Source of the DNA: Sphaerosporella brunnea
Lineage: Eukaryota; Ascomycota; Pezizomycetes; Pezizales; Pyronemataceae
DNA: 64,000 nt
Direction: 5' to 3'
NCBI GenBank assembly: GCA_008704415.1
Contig: VXIS01000135.1
Span: forward strand, 53,130-117,129
Part shown: piece by piece, positions 10,496 through 19,241 of the stretch
Layout: each line of letters starts with the position of its first letter
Position numbering within the stretch: the stretch's first letter is position 1
Translations under genes and position numbers: made by a program
Notes under the pieces: model-generated
Databases searched by the model: none
What the model was told of the DNA's origin: nothing
The model's input: the letters and a program-made list of their open reading frames with translations, nothing else

Positions 10496-10784
10496 CTGCG
10501 ACTTGGGCTGATCAAACAGCCGGCCGGGCCGGCTGGTTACAGCAGCCCGCCAGCCCAGCCGGGCTGTTTGGGCTGGCTACTGACAACACTGGCTTTGGCA
10601 GCGTCATAGCGAACATGTCTTCAAGCAATGCTCCAAGGTTTTTGCTCTTTTTGGGTAAAAATAAAGCGGCAAACATGCCTAAAAGCTTATCCAACTCCTA
10701 AATTCAGCTGACAATACTGTCTAGAATATTCCTACATAAGGCATACAGGTAAGCAACTGTTGTTAAAAGGGTAGCCAGCGAGCT
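10496..10784. other. Spacer with GC-rich inverted repeat
   Basis: 10518-10575 is built from repeated GCCGG/CAGCC words (CAGCCGGCCGGGCCGGCTGG) that can fold on themselves. No gene seen. Confidence 0.4.
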
Positions 10785-11295
10785 GGCTACACCGAGAGGA
10801 TACTGTGCATTGAGAACCGCTGGCATACACATCGAGTTCAGTGAAATGCGTACTGCAAGCTCCCTGTACCACTCGTGCACACTGCCAATATATACGCCAG
10901 CAAGTCACCAAAGACCAGTGAACCGACACCCAAATACGCTTTCGAAAGGCTCTTTTTTTCTTGAACCTGTACACCAGGCGATCCAGAAGTCCAGATACTG
11001 TAAGATTGCAGGCAGGAGATGTAAGGGACGAGGAACCGACACCCGAGTGCGCTCTTGAACGCCTCTTTTCTTCTTGAACCTGTACGCCAGGCGATCCAGA
11101 AGTCCAGATACTATGAGATTGCAGTGGTGAAGTGCCGAGTAAGCAACACCTAGAAGACACTGTGCATGGAGGACTACTAGCATACACATCAACAGGCCCA
11201 TAATATCTTAGTGAACCGCGTACTGCAAGCTCCCTGTACTTCTTGAGTGCACTGCCAATATATGCCAGCAGGCCACCAGAGACCAGTGAACCCCT
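10785..11295. repeat. Nested direct repeats (period about 108 bp and about 370 bp)
   Basis: GAACCGACACCC ... CTTGAACCTGTAC-CCAGGCGATCCAGAAGTCCAGATACT occurs at about 10920-11018 and again at about 11029-11125. Outside it, a block with ACTGCAAGCTCCCTGTAC ... CACTGCCAATATAT ... CCAGTGAACC occurs at about 10851-10926 and 11221-11292, preceded in both copies by ACTGTGCAT and GCATACACATC. The copies are diverged by substitutions and small indels, so the array is old. It lies just downstream (minus-strand sense) of a copia pol end and may be part of that element's tail. Confidence 0.7.
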
Positions 11296-11359
11296 TGGTG
11301 ATAGCCCTCTAGGACCTATAGCTGCTGGCAGGACATCTCGATGGACTTCGTCACCGGAC

Positions 11360-11475
11360 TCCCGTGGTCGCTGATGTCGGGCGACCGGAAGGGCCTTGGT
11401 CAGGAGAACTGCAGGGTTGTCTTCGGAGGCGATATAGTCGAATTTAACGTGTCCTTTCTCTTGCTCCTCTAGCAT
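11360..11475 (-). pseudogene. Ty1/copia RNase H C-terminal fragment
   Basis: Minus-strand reading EKGHVKFDYIASEDNPAVLLTKALP matches the end of copia polyproteins, where a D(N/Q)-x-AD-x-x-TK-x-L signature closes the RNase H domain. Only about 40 codons are recognisable; the remaining frame to 10732 runs through the direct repeats and is probably not coding. Short fragment, so moderate confidence. Confidence 0.6.
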
Positions 11476-12136
11476 GATGAAAGCTTTTTTATGACACCCG
11501 GCGCCACCCGCGCGCAGACGAGTTTTGTTCGAGCCTTTTCGTCACCATCCTCCACACCATCTTCGGCTTAATCGCCCTGCGTTTACTTGAAAAGGGCCGT
11601 GCTTTGGATCCGGTGAAATTGCCTTGTTTATGGTTGGGGACATCTAGAGCCGGAGGGTTTTGGGCACCCTGTCTTTGAGCCGCACATTCTCGACCAAATT
11701 TTTTTTTTTTTTTTTAAAAAAAAAAAAAGAAAACTGTCAGGCGCCTAGTTTTCGCTAGCTCTATCGACTGATTGAGTCGGATTTTCCAGATTCTTCCTGG
11801 TTGTCGAGGGTGTGGAGGTCGCCGATTTTGGACAATTGTCGCCTGGAGAATCCTCCACTCAAGATGAAAACCCACCAGTCGGAGTTCCTGGCGGATACCA
11901 CATCACAGCCACCGACTCACTCGCACGCTAAGTCACTCCCTATCTTAGAATTTTCGCTACCTATGTAAGAATGGGCACTCATTGTGAGTTTTTACGGTAA
12001 GAGGTAGATACCGGTAATCTACGCGGCAATCTCAATTCTCCCCGTCCCAAAATCCGTCCGGCTCCTTGTCATGACGACCGCGACTGACCCTTCTGGATCC
12101 TGAAAAAGAAGCTCGGGAACAAAAAAAAGGGCACAA
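11476..12136. other. No gene recognised
   Basis: Contains a T17/A13 junction at about 11700-11728 that could form a hairpin. No coding similarity seen on either strand. Confidence 0.4.
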
Positions 12137-12176
12137 TTAGCAGCAAAGAGTCAGGCGGGCGAGAAGCGTAAAAACG

Positions 12177-12272
12177 GGGCGTAGCCACAGCCATAGAGCG
12201 CGGATACGAAGCTGAGGAAGAGATATGTGAGGAAGATTGGGAGGATGCGGGCTCAGAAATGGATGATTACTA
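12177..12272 (+). pseudogene. Possible Fot1/pogo transposase acidic C-terminus
   Basis: One frame reads ATAIERGYEAEEEICEED, then WEDAGSEMDDY and a stop at 12270-12272. Acidic endings like this are common in Fot1/pogo-type transposases, and Fot1-like N-terminal pieces lie 0.8-1.3 kb downstream. The upstream frame is broken by stops. Short and compositionally biased, so tentative. Confidence 0.3.
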
Positions 12273-12367
12273 GCCTGCTCCAAAGCTTCCAGAGAAGCGC
12301 AATGAAGGTTGACACTTTTTTTCCATGCATAGGTTTTTTCTCCCACTGGGTTTTGCCTATCAGGGTT

Positions 12368-12660
12368 TTAACGAGGTCGCGAGGCGGTTGAATTGTGCAC
12401 GGTGTAGTGAGTGTGCAGGGTGTTTGTACTCGGGACCGCCTCCGTGCATCGGTCATCGGCTAGCAGGTCTACCACCGAAGTGGAGGGCCAGCGCCGCGTT
12501 TTACCCCCCTCTTTGGTAGCATCCTTAACCGCCTTCCATAGCACCATCTGCTCTGCTTTCCACCTTTTGCAGAACTTCAGAAGGTGGCCGCGCGTCTGTC
12601 TTGCGCCCCGTCCGCACCACCAGCACAGATCGTCTGATCGCCTGCCGGTCCAGTGCAAGT
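12368..12660 (-). pseudogene. LINE C-terminal zinc-knuckle fragment
   Basis: Minus-strand reading contains CWWCGRGARQTRGHLLKFC, a C-x2-C ... H-x4-C pattern found at the C-terminus of Tad-like LINE ORF2 proteins, followed by VLWKAV and DLLADDRCTEAV. The same tail occurs on the plus strand at 12835-13020. Both are remnants; no RT or RNase H is attached. Confidence 0.75.
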
Positions 12661-12834
12661 AGGGGGCTGTCGGAGCTTTATTCAGCTGCAGTTGATAGAA
12701 GCGTGATGCAAGCGTTTTGGGAGCCTTGGCCGCGGTCAGGTTCAGCCTTCGTCGCCGTTTGTAGTACGTCTTGGGGGTGCAGTGTTCCGCCAGCCATACC
12801 CCCCTATCTCGGGACTTTGCCTGGGTAATTTGTC

Positions 12835-13020
12835 AGAGACCACTTGCTCAAGACATGCCGCAAGTGGCGCGACGAGCACCGAGTGTTGTGGAAGGCAGTG
12901 GCGGAGGCCACCCGAGAGAAAGGAAAGAGGAGGCGCAAAACGAACACGGCGGTGAAAGACTTACTGGCAGATGACCGATGCACGGAGGCGGTGATGGCCT
13001 TTTTGGGCAACACGAGTGTT
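12835..13020 (+). pseudogene. LINE C-terminal fragment, second copy in opposite orientation
   Basis: Plus-strand reading HLLKTCRKW ... VLWKAVAEAT ... DLLADDRCTEAVMAFLGNTSVG is paralogous to the minus-strand fragment at 12368-12660 and ends with the FL-x-x-T-x-VG motif typical of the extreme C-terminus of these LINE proteins. The two copies face away from each other across about 175 bp. It is directly followed by Fot1-like DNA on the minus strand. Confidence 0.7.
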
Positions 13021-13041
13021 GGAATGTGGCCGAGTGTGTCC

Positions 13042-13145
13042 TCTGGGATTTCTTTTGCATCCTTTGCCCGTGGCTTGACCTTGCCCATCTTAAGTGTGTT
13101 GAGTGGTGGGGATACCACGTTGAGTGGCGCGCCCGCTCCGCTATT
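13042..13145 (-). pseudogene. Fot1/pogo-like transposase N-terminal fragment, inverted copy
   Basis: The reverse complement reads VKPRAKDAKEIPEDT at the same place as the plus-strand copy at 13540-13650; nucleotide similarity covers about 100 bp including the GGCGCGCC-containing leader. It stops at the join with the LINE tail. Nonfunctional. Confidence 0.6.
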
Positions 13146-13529
13146 TATGCCAAAAAACCGCTCTTGGTGACCATCCAAACAAGACCTCACTGCACTCGCG
13201 CTGTTTTATCTCCATCACCAGTACCCCAAGAATTTTTCTAGTAAGTTTTAGCTCCCGCCGGCCAGCGCTTTTGATACAATGAGCTCACAAGTGTCTCACC
13301 GGGGGGGGGGGGGGGAAGCCAAATAATCACAGTTAGACATCTAGAAGGGGTCTCGATTGCGTAGATGCTACAGCGTTCTCACAAAATGTTCTTTACTATG
13401 CTCTCTTGCTCGAATTACTGTCTCATGTCCAGAACTCTCGTGGTGGTGGTCTAGATGGGGGGTGCCGGGTGCGTATAAGCTCAGGCTCGGGTGGCCAGCT
13501 AGACCATCGCGTCCATGTCAACCATCATC

Positions 13530-13870
13530 GACGTTATATGGCGGAGCGGGCGCGCCTCTCTCATCCTCAACACACTTAGCATGGACAAGGTCAAGCCACG
13601 GGCGAAAGATGCAAAAGAAATCCCAGAGAACTATTCAGGCCATCCTAAATCTAACTCCACCAGCTCCTGCGGTGTCAATCCGTCGTGCTGCGGAAAAGTA
13701 TGGGTTTTCACGGAGTACCGCCCAAACCCGCATGAAAGGTGTCAAGACCCGCGCAGAATCTCAAGCCAAACATTAACCCTTTACACCCGAGGAAGAAGGA
13801 GAGATTGTCCGCTGAGAAATTAGACGACATGGCGATTCCTCCAAGAGCGACTCACGTCATGCGAATGGTG
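13530..13870 (+). pseudogene. Fot1/pogo-like transposase N-terminus (psq helix-turn-helix)
   Basis: A frame through 13590-13770 reads KMQKKSQRTIQAILNLT, then SIRRAAEKYGFSRSTAQTRM, which is the psq-type helix-turn-helix of Tc1/pogo/Fot1 transposases; it continues LTPEEEGEIV and then a TGA at about 13812, followed by further in-frame residues. No DDE catalytic domain follows. It forms a 0.4-kb-separated inverted pair with 13042-13145. Confidence 0.65.
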
Positions 13871-14059
13871 AAAGCTATCCTGTGACTCAAGTTCCTCAGC
13901 GATGTACCATTCTCTCCCAGTACACTTGCTCGGAAATGAGTGATCGGTAGTGCAAACTCTTCATTCTGCTCAAGGCCACTTCGGATTTCGTGTAATAACC
14001 CGGCATTGCTTGAATTTCAACTTCCATTGAATTCAAGCCGGAGAGGGGAGATCGTTTTG

Positions 14060-14330
14060 TTAGTTGCACTCAGTCTTTTCAACCGTCCCCTTCAGCTCGA
14101 GAACGACTTTGACCAAGTTGGCCAATTTGGGCTTCATAATCAGGCGAGGGGGGGGAGGAGTGAACAGGGGGTCAACGCCCGCAACAACCCCGTGCTTTGT
14201 GGCGTTGTAAGTGAACTTTGCCATCGGCAGAAGCGTCGGCCATTCCGCGGGGCTCTCCAGCTGTGCGATGTAAGCTTTCAGATAGGTCTCCAAGATGGCG
14301 TTTGCTTTTTCAGCCTGACCGAGTGATGCT
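14060..14330 (-). pseudogene. Ty3/gypsy integrase fragment
   Basis: Minus-strand reading GQAEKANAILETYLKAYI followed by WPTLLPMAKFTYNATKH matches the end of the gypsy integrase core (the Q-x-E-x-x-N-x-x-LE-x-YL and LP-x-A-x-F-x-YN signatures; the catalytic Glu position is represented by the E of QAEKAN). Nothing recognisable continues on either side. Remnant. Confidence 0.75.
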
Positions 14331-14369
14331 CTTCAAGCTTATCTAGTTCGTCGGGATTGCAATCTTTAT

Positions 14370-14645
14370 ATGCGGGACAAAATTTTTATAAAGAAATTGG
14401 GGAAGCATTTCTGTGGGCATATCGGATCTTGCTCACCACAAAAACCCAGCTCCTCGTCCAATCCTTCGGACAAGGCTGCATCAAGCAAAGACAAGCCAAA
14501 GAAGGACGGCGCCTGGAAGGAAAAGTCCGTCAAACTAAAGGGCATCAGTAAGGATGTCCTGGATCAGCGGGCCAAGGACAAGGTCTGTTTGAAGTGTGGC
14601 AAGAAGAATCGCTTGTGGTTTGCTGCCCCCCCCCCCCCCCACACC
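14370..14645 (+). pseudogene. Ty3/gypsy gag zinc-knuckle fragment
   Basis: A frame with Lys/Ser-rich sequence leads to DVLDQRAKDKVCLKCGKKNR, which resembles the start of the CCHC knuckle of gypsy gag proteins preceded by its typical LD-x-R linker. The knuckle is cut after the first C-x2-C by a C14 tract at 14627-14640. It lies back to back with the integrase fragment, so the region has been rearranged. Confidence 0.55.
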
Positions 14646-14897
14646 GACCTTTATGGCACCCCACAACGAACAAAAGGACTAAAATTCGATTTGGTGGCGT
14701 GGTTGTGGAGTTATAAGGGTTTGAAAAATACAATTTTAGTAGGAGCGGACCCAGTTTTGAACATGGCGCTTTTAACCTAATAAGGCAATGATAATGGTAA
14801 TATGAGTGAGATATTGTGTACCGGGCCAGGGCTAGGGATGTCCAAACAACCAAAATCTTTCGCATCACCGCGGATTTGTGACGACCGGGGCCAACAA

Positions 14898-15465
14898 TAG
14901 CGGGTGTCAATACTGAGTAACCTCCGTTCAGCCCCCGAAGTGACGTCCGTTTGCCCGAAGTCAAAAACGTGATTGGCCCCGATTGTACTCTGTGACAACG
15001 TCAATCTGGTGCTCGAGAGCACCAGATTGAGCCGTTCCGCCGCCCGCGCCCCCGCCTGCGGTCGCCGCTTCTTCCTACCCAATGCTTGCACGCCCGCCCC
15101 TACAACGCCCACAACGCTCTCTCAACAACCTCCATTCTCAACAGCTTAGTTGCACGACAATATACAGGTAAAAAAGCCCTTGGGCGCGTGGAGTGAATTG
15201 TCTGGCTGTTAGCGCACTAATTAACTGCACTGGCAGGCATGCCGAACTCCTCAGACCACCAATAGAGCAGATCGCGCTGTATGAGCTCGGCGGCAGCGGA
15301 GGCAGCCGTGAAAGGGATAGAACTGCCTTGAATATTAGCAGAGGTAAACCGCGTCGATTGGTCGGGGGGGGCGTCGATTGTTTTGATGGTCGACGTCACA
15401 TCACAAGCTCTCAACACTGCGGACCTTCTACCCAATGACCGCATCACGTGTCGCGATGCACCGTT
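14898..15465 (-). mobile_element. Deleted, rearranged copy of the TIR element family
   Basis: From 14898 (TAGCGGGTGTCAATACTGAG) through 15000 the sequence follows the reverse complement of the right end of the 3818-5276 element (shared GTTCAGC, GTGACGTCCG, GATTGGCC-CGATTGT, AATCTGGT). Similarity resumes at 15283-15345 (GAGCTCGGCGGCAG, GTGAAAGGGAT, TTGAATATT) and at about 15355-15465 with the other side (inverted ATCGACGC and TGACGTCG words). The gene region is missing and about 230 bp near 15040-15270 has no counterpart. A near-perfect hairpin (13-bp stem) lies at about 15002-15030. The second terminal repeat is not clear. Confidence 0.65.
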
Positions 15466-15915
15466 GTCACGTGGGCTATATAACAAGAGGCTTCGCGCGG
15501 CTCAGAAAACCTTCATATGGGTGCAGACACACAAAGCGAGGATGCTGCGCCAGAGAAAAAAAAAACCTACAAAAAAGGAGAGTTTGATAACCAAAAGAAA
15601 ACTTGACATGTCTAAAATAAATTTCCATAGCAACTAAAAGCTCAATGTGTCCTCTTCGCCTTGTTCCTCCTTTGTACTTTTTCCATCCTGCAAAATCAAA
15701 ATGCTGTTTAATTTCAAGGAATAACCCCATTCTGATGCTTTTTTCCAGTGAGTTGATAGGCACAGAGATGTGCAGCAATGGCAACTAGTTGACCGCTCCG
15801 GACTTCCGAACAGGATGGCACCAGCAGAAAAAGGAGAGAGAATGGCACTGAGCGAGAGACGAGAGGACATGCCAGCATCTTTATTCCTTTCCAATCATAT
15901 ACGTGCGCACGATAT
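15466..15915. other. Spacer, no gene seen
   Basis: GCTATATAAC near 15475 is TATA-like. Open frames here are short and unrecognised. Confidence 0.4.
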
Positions 15916-16490
15916 CTAGTTCGATTCGCTGGCCATGGGTAGCTTTCCCACCGTGTGAATCCATACACCCTTACCAGGCGCCGGTACAGGGTTGTTGGTC
16001 CAAATCGGCTCATTGCTCTCGTGATTGCGCTTCTCAAGCTTTCCGAACTCCTGAACCAGCCGGATGACGGTGTACATAACGGTGTTGATGGCGAAATGCT
16101 GTCCTCGGCAGACCCTTGGCCCTCCTCCAAAGGGAATGAATTTCCAAGCTGCCGACAACTCCCTATCCAAATTCTCTCTCTCCAACCACCTCTCTGGTCG
16201 GTATGTGTGGGCATCAGCCCCCCCAAACATCGGGACGCCTGTGCAACGAGTAAAAATCCAGTAAGACCAATGCATCTTCCGTTAGCAGAAAGGGGGCGCT
16301 TCCATCGCGTCCGCCACCGTGGGGGAGGGCCATGGGGCGCGCTTCATTGCGGGCAAACAAAGCGGCCGGCGGGAACATGCGAAGTGCTGTAGGGTTAGCG
16401 GGATGAAATGAAAAGGCGAGCGAAGGGGGATATACTTTCGTTGATCACTGCCTTAAAGTACTTCATGCCTTCAAACTGCTTTGCTGTGGG
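15916..16490 (-). pseudogene. Cytochrome P450 C-terminal fragment (CYP52-like), frameshifted
   Basis: Read on the minus strand: FEGMKYFKAVINE, a 49-bp intron (16387-16435), then TLRMFPP completing the K-helix E-T-L-R motif, LPHGGGRDGSAPF, FYSLHRRPDVWG, then YRPERW and the heme-binding FIPFGGGPRVCRGQHFA with its axial Cys, ending at TAG 15916-15918. The frame breaks at the C7 tract near 16217-16223 (minus-strand G7): six Gs would keep WGADAHTYRPERW in phase. No P450 sequence is seen upstream of about 16490, so I-helix and N-terminus are gone. Either a 5'-truncated pseudogene or truncated plus a homopolymer error. Confidence 0.85.
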
Positions 16491-16799
16491 TGGTCAAAAT
16501 CTAGAAAACCATTCAACTGGGCTCCAGCTGCTCAGATCTCTTCTTTCAATGACTAGAAAGGGATTAAAAACAATTTAGAGCCCATGGGTGGTGTCAGTGG
16601 GTCGCAACCACTATCATCCTGCGCCAAGTCGATTTTGCCTGAGGGGTGATAACAAAACAGCGGAATTACTGGCTGAAAGTAGATCAAATAATAGTAAAAA
16701 TATCTATTGACAGGAGAAGTATTTTTGGGTGTCTGCTTCACTTTACGGCGAGTTTTGAGGAAAGTGGTAGTTAGGGGTACCGGACTGGCTATGCGGCCC
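16491..16799. other. Spacer, nothing recognised
   Basis: No family resemblance in either strand. Confidence 0.4.
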
Positions 16800-17322
16800 A
16801 AGCAATTGATCGCCAGCTGCAAGGCTTCGAAGATCTTCACTTGAAGCTCCACGATCGCCAGGAAGACATTGAGAAAGTCTTCCCCCAGCTAGTTCAAGCC
16901 TATAAGGAACTACTAGCTTCACAACACCATCTCTACGGACAGGCAGAGTCCAACAAGAATACTCTGGCCCAGGCGCAACGCAAAGATTTTGAGGCTATGC
17001 GTCTCGCTTCGGACAGCTTTGCACAATCCGTGCAGTTGGCCCTTGAAGCTTCCGATGAAAAACAGACTGAGAAGTTCAAAGCCTTAGCTACGCAGGAGGA
17101 ATTGCGCCGTAGAGAGCAAGATTTGGAAGAACAGACCCGCAAACAGGTGGCTGCATTTTTGGAACTTGCTATCGAGCATGTCCAGATGCAAAACACCGTT
17201 GATGCGGAAGCGAGCCTTCGCGATCTCGCTTAATCGTTGAAAGATAGCAAGTCGTTAGAGGAGCTATTTATCCGAGAGCGCAAGAAGGCTAAGGGGAAAG
17301 ACATATGGTGCAAGGCGCTTTA
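16800..17322 (+). pseudogene. Coiled-coil protein fragment, unrecognised
   Basis: A frame open from about 16775 to a TAA at 17231-17233 is rich in Glu, Gln, Lys and Ala with heptad-like spacing (KVFPQLVQAYKELLASQHH, then EELRRREQDLEEQTRKQ). There is no ATG; the first usable codon near 16841 is TTG, so the 5' end is missing. After the TAA the frame continues SLKDSKSLEELFIRERKK to 17322; CAA to TAA would fit C-to-T mutation. It may be a transposon-encoded or host protein fragment. Confidence 0.4.
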
Positions 17323-17395
17323 AACCTGGACCTTCGCTGGTTTGGGGTTACCCGGTTGAAACTAGTACAGGCACAATTTGGCTACAATAGGTAAC

Positions 17396-17632
17396 TACCG
17401 TATTATCTCACTTAAGAGTCACCCCCCTAATTAGGCAATTTTCACCTTGATTAGGAAAATTTTTCGACGTTTAAGGCTCCAAAAGCCCGAAATCGGACCA
17501 TCTTTAATTTTCGCCAGCACAAAGATTACTTAAAGCACATAGAAAATATTTCATACATTTTAGAGTGAGTTGAAAATGCGCTGGTACGCACCAAGACCGC
17601 TTAAAAGTGTGACTCTTAAGTGAGATACCGTT
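17396..17632. mobile_element. MITE with 25-bp terminal inverted repeats, TA target
   Basis: Starts CCGTATTATCTCACTTAAGA after a TA dinucleotide and ends with the inverse, where three bases (ATA) are missing near the right tip. The same family occurs at 51847-52052 and its mirror, where both 25-bp ends are perfect and flanked by TA. Internal words shared with that copy, in inverted order, are TTTCGACGTTTAAGGCTC, GGCAATTTTCACC and CCAAGACCGCTTAAAAGTGT. TA target plus short TIRs suggests mobilisation by a Tc1/mariner-type transposase (inference). Confidence 0.85.
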
Positions 17633-18806
17633 ATAAATGACGATGGGTTTCAAAAGCTGTCGCGAAGGACGGTTTTTTTTTTTTTTTTTTTTGTTTTTCG
17701 CCTTGAACGTTTGCCGAATTGTGGCCATAATAAAACGAGCCGTGAAAAAAAAAAAAATGCTGGAAGATGCTTCCAAAGCCACAATTGCAAATGCTTTTGA
17801 ATGGCCGCGGTTGCCAACTGTAGACATTAAAGGTTTTCAAAAAAAAAAAAAAAAAAAAAACGTCGCTATGGAAATTTATCAGCGAGAGCGAGCCAACGAG
17901 GCAGCAAGGCAGCAAGGCTAGCCATCGTCGCCATCATTGAAGCTTCAGACTGCGGGGGTGATCAGGATGATGAAGCAGACGTCAGGCAAGTCCCCCCCCT
18001 CCCGCCCGCCCGCACGCGGATTCCCGGGAGCCTCAGTTCTCCATCCAACCTCAAAAAGCAAGAGGCAAACCTGCAAGTTGGATTTCCCAGCGTTCTCGAG
18101 GAGACAGTTGTTTTGCGGTGTTGTAGACGTTTTTATTTTTTATTTTTTTTTATTTTAATCCGCACGTTTTGCCGGCGAAAGTCATCTCTCCGGCATTAGG
18201 GCTCGGACATTACTTTTTGCCCTATTACAACTTCTAATGCTGCCCCAAAAACGTCACAGGCGCATATGCATCGGATGTGCTCTGGAGTCGCTTTATACAC
18301 TTCGACCACCTGGCGACGGTCACTATACGTTTTTGAATCCTGCATTTTTTTTTACGACGGTGCATCGGTAGCCTTCAAAGCCGACTGGCCATGGCCCATG
18401 GCTTGCATTGTGGCGTGCGGGAGGGACGTCGACTGGGAAGTAAGAGGGGATTGGGAGAGTGCAAGAGCAGGGGAGGGGGGGGTGGGAAGTAGTTGCGGTG
18501 CTGCAGTGTTAATGTTTGGCGAGGTTTGGAAAGTGTTATTGTGCTGACGGGGCGGCTAGATATGAGGTTTTGTTACACAGATAATGGGTTAGCATCATGA
18601 AAACAATTGTTTTGCTCATTGGCCATCACCCACACGACGAGAAAATTTTCGGCTTAAAGATGAGCATTACGTTGACTGCAAAATCACGATTATATACTGG
18701 CCACACACAACTATATATTTACCCAACCCCCTCCCTCCTGAGGTAAGTACTCCCTCCCTCCAGCAAGAAGCCGACGGCCATAGGTAGCTGCTGCCACAGG
18801 GCGTTT
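17633..18806. other. Spacer rich in homopolymer tracts
   Basis: Contains T19 at about 17671-17689, A13 at about 17745-17757, A20 at about 17840-17859, and T-rich DNA at 18128-18156. No coding region seen; open frames here consist largely of Phe or Lys runs. Confidence 0.5.
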
Positions 18807-19241
18807 CTAGCGCTCAAGTTTTTTTCGTTTTATTTCTTTCAACGGGCGCGGAGCAGTAAGGTGTCTCACCCAGACCTCTTCACCAGTTCCTTTCTGCAGT
18901 TCATACTCCTCCTCCGCCGGCCACTCGCCGCCCGATTCCTCAGCAGCGGGGGACGAGGCGTTCCCCCTCTTTCGCCGCCGGACCCCCCACTCGTCGACCG
19001 TGTAGTCCGAGGGTTCCGCAGCACGCGGCGGCGCTTCCCCGCGCGGGATCTGCGAGGTGTCGTTGAGGTCTTTGCCCTCAAGCTCTCGCAGCAGCTTCGT
19101 GAATGTGCCTACTTCCGGCTCTGGCGCTGCTGCTGCTGCTGCTGCGGAGTTGGAGGGTGCAGTACTTACGGGCTTGGCTTGTGCCGGTTCCGAAGCTTTT
19201 ATCGGGCCTTGGTGCGGCTTGTTGGGTGGTGTGGATGCCAT
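18807..19241 (-). CDS. Small charged protein of unknown function
   Basis: A single-exon 144-residue frame starting MASTPPNKPHQ. I chose this ATG because a TATATAA on the minus strand lies about 90 bp upstream (19328-19335) and the longer open frame upstream is Lys-rich readthrough of an A tract. Residues about 25-45 are a Pro/Ala-rich linker with A7; then FTKLLRELEGKDLND, a predicted amphipathic helix; then DYTVDEWGVRRRKRG; the C-terminus is basic (KEIKRKKLER). No membrane segment or signal peptide. The mix of an acidic middle and a basic end suggests a nucleolar, ribosomal or mitochondrial accessory protein, but I do not recognise the family. Confidence 0.55.
   Translation of the reverse strand: MASTPPNKPHQGPIKASEPAQAKPVSTAPSNSAAAAAAAPEPEVGTFTKLLRELEGKDLNDTSQIPRGEAPPRAAEPSDYTVDEWGVRRRKRGNASSPAAEESGGEWPAEEEYELQKGTGEEVWVRHLTAPRPLKEIKRKKLER

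Noticed and set aside
10785..11295. CRISPR-like array
   Set aside because: Units are long, diverged and adjacent without unique spacers, and the genome is eukaryotic.
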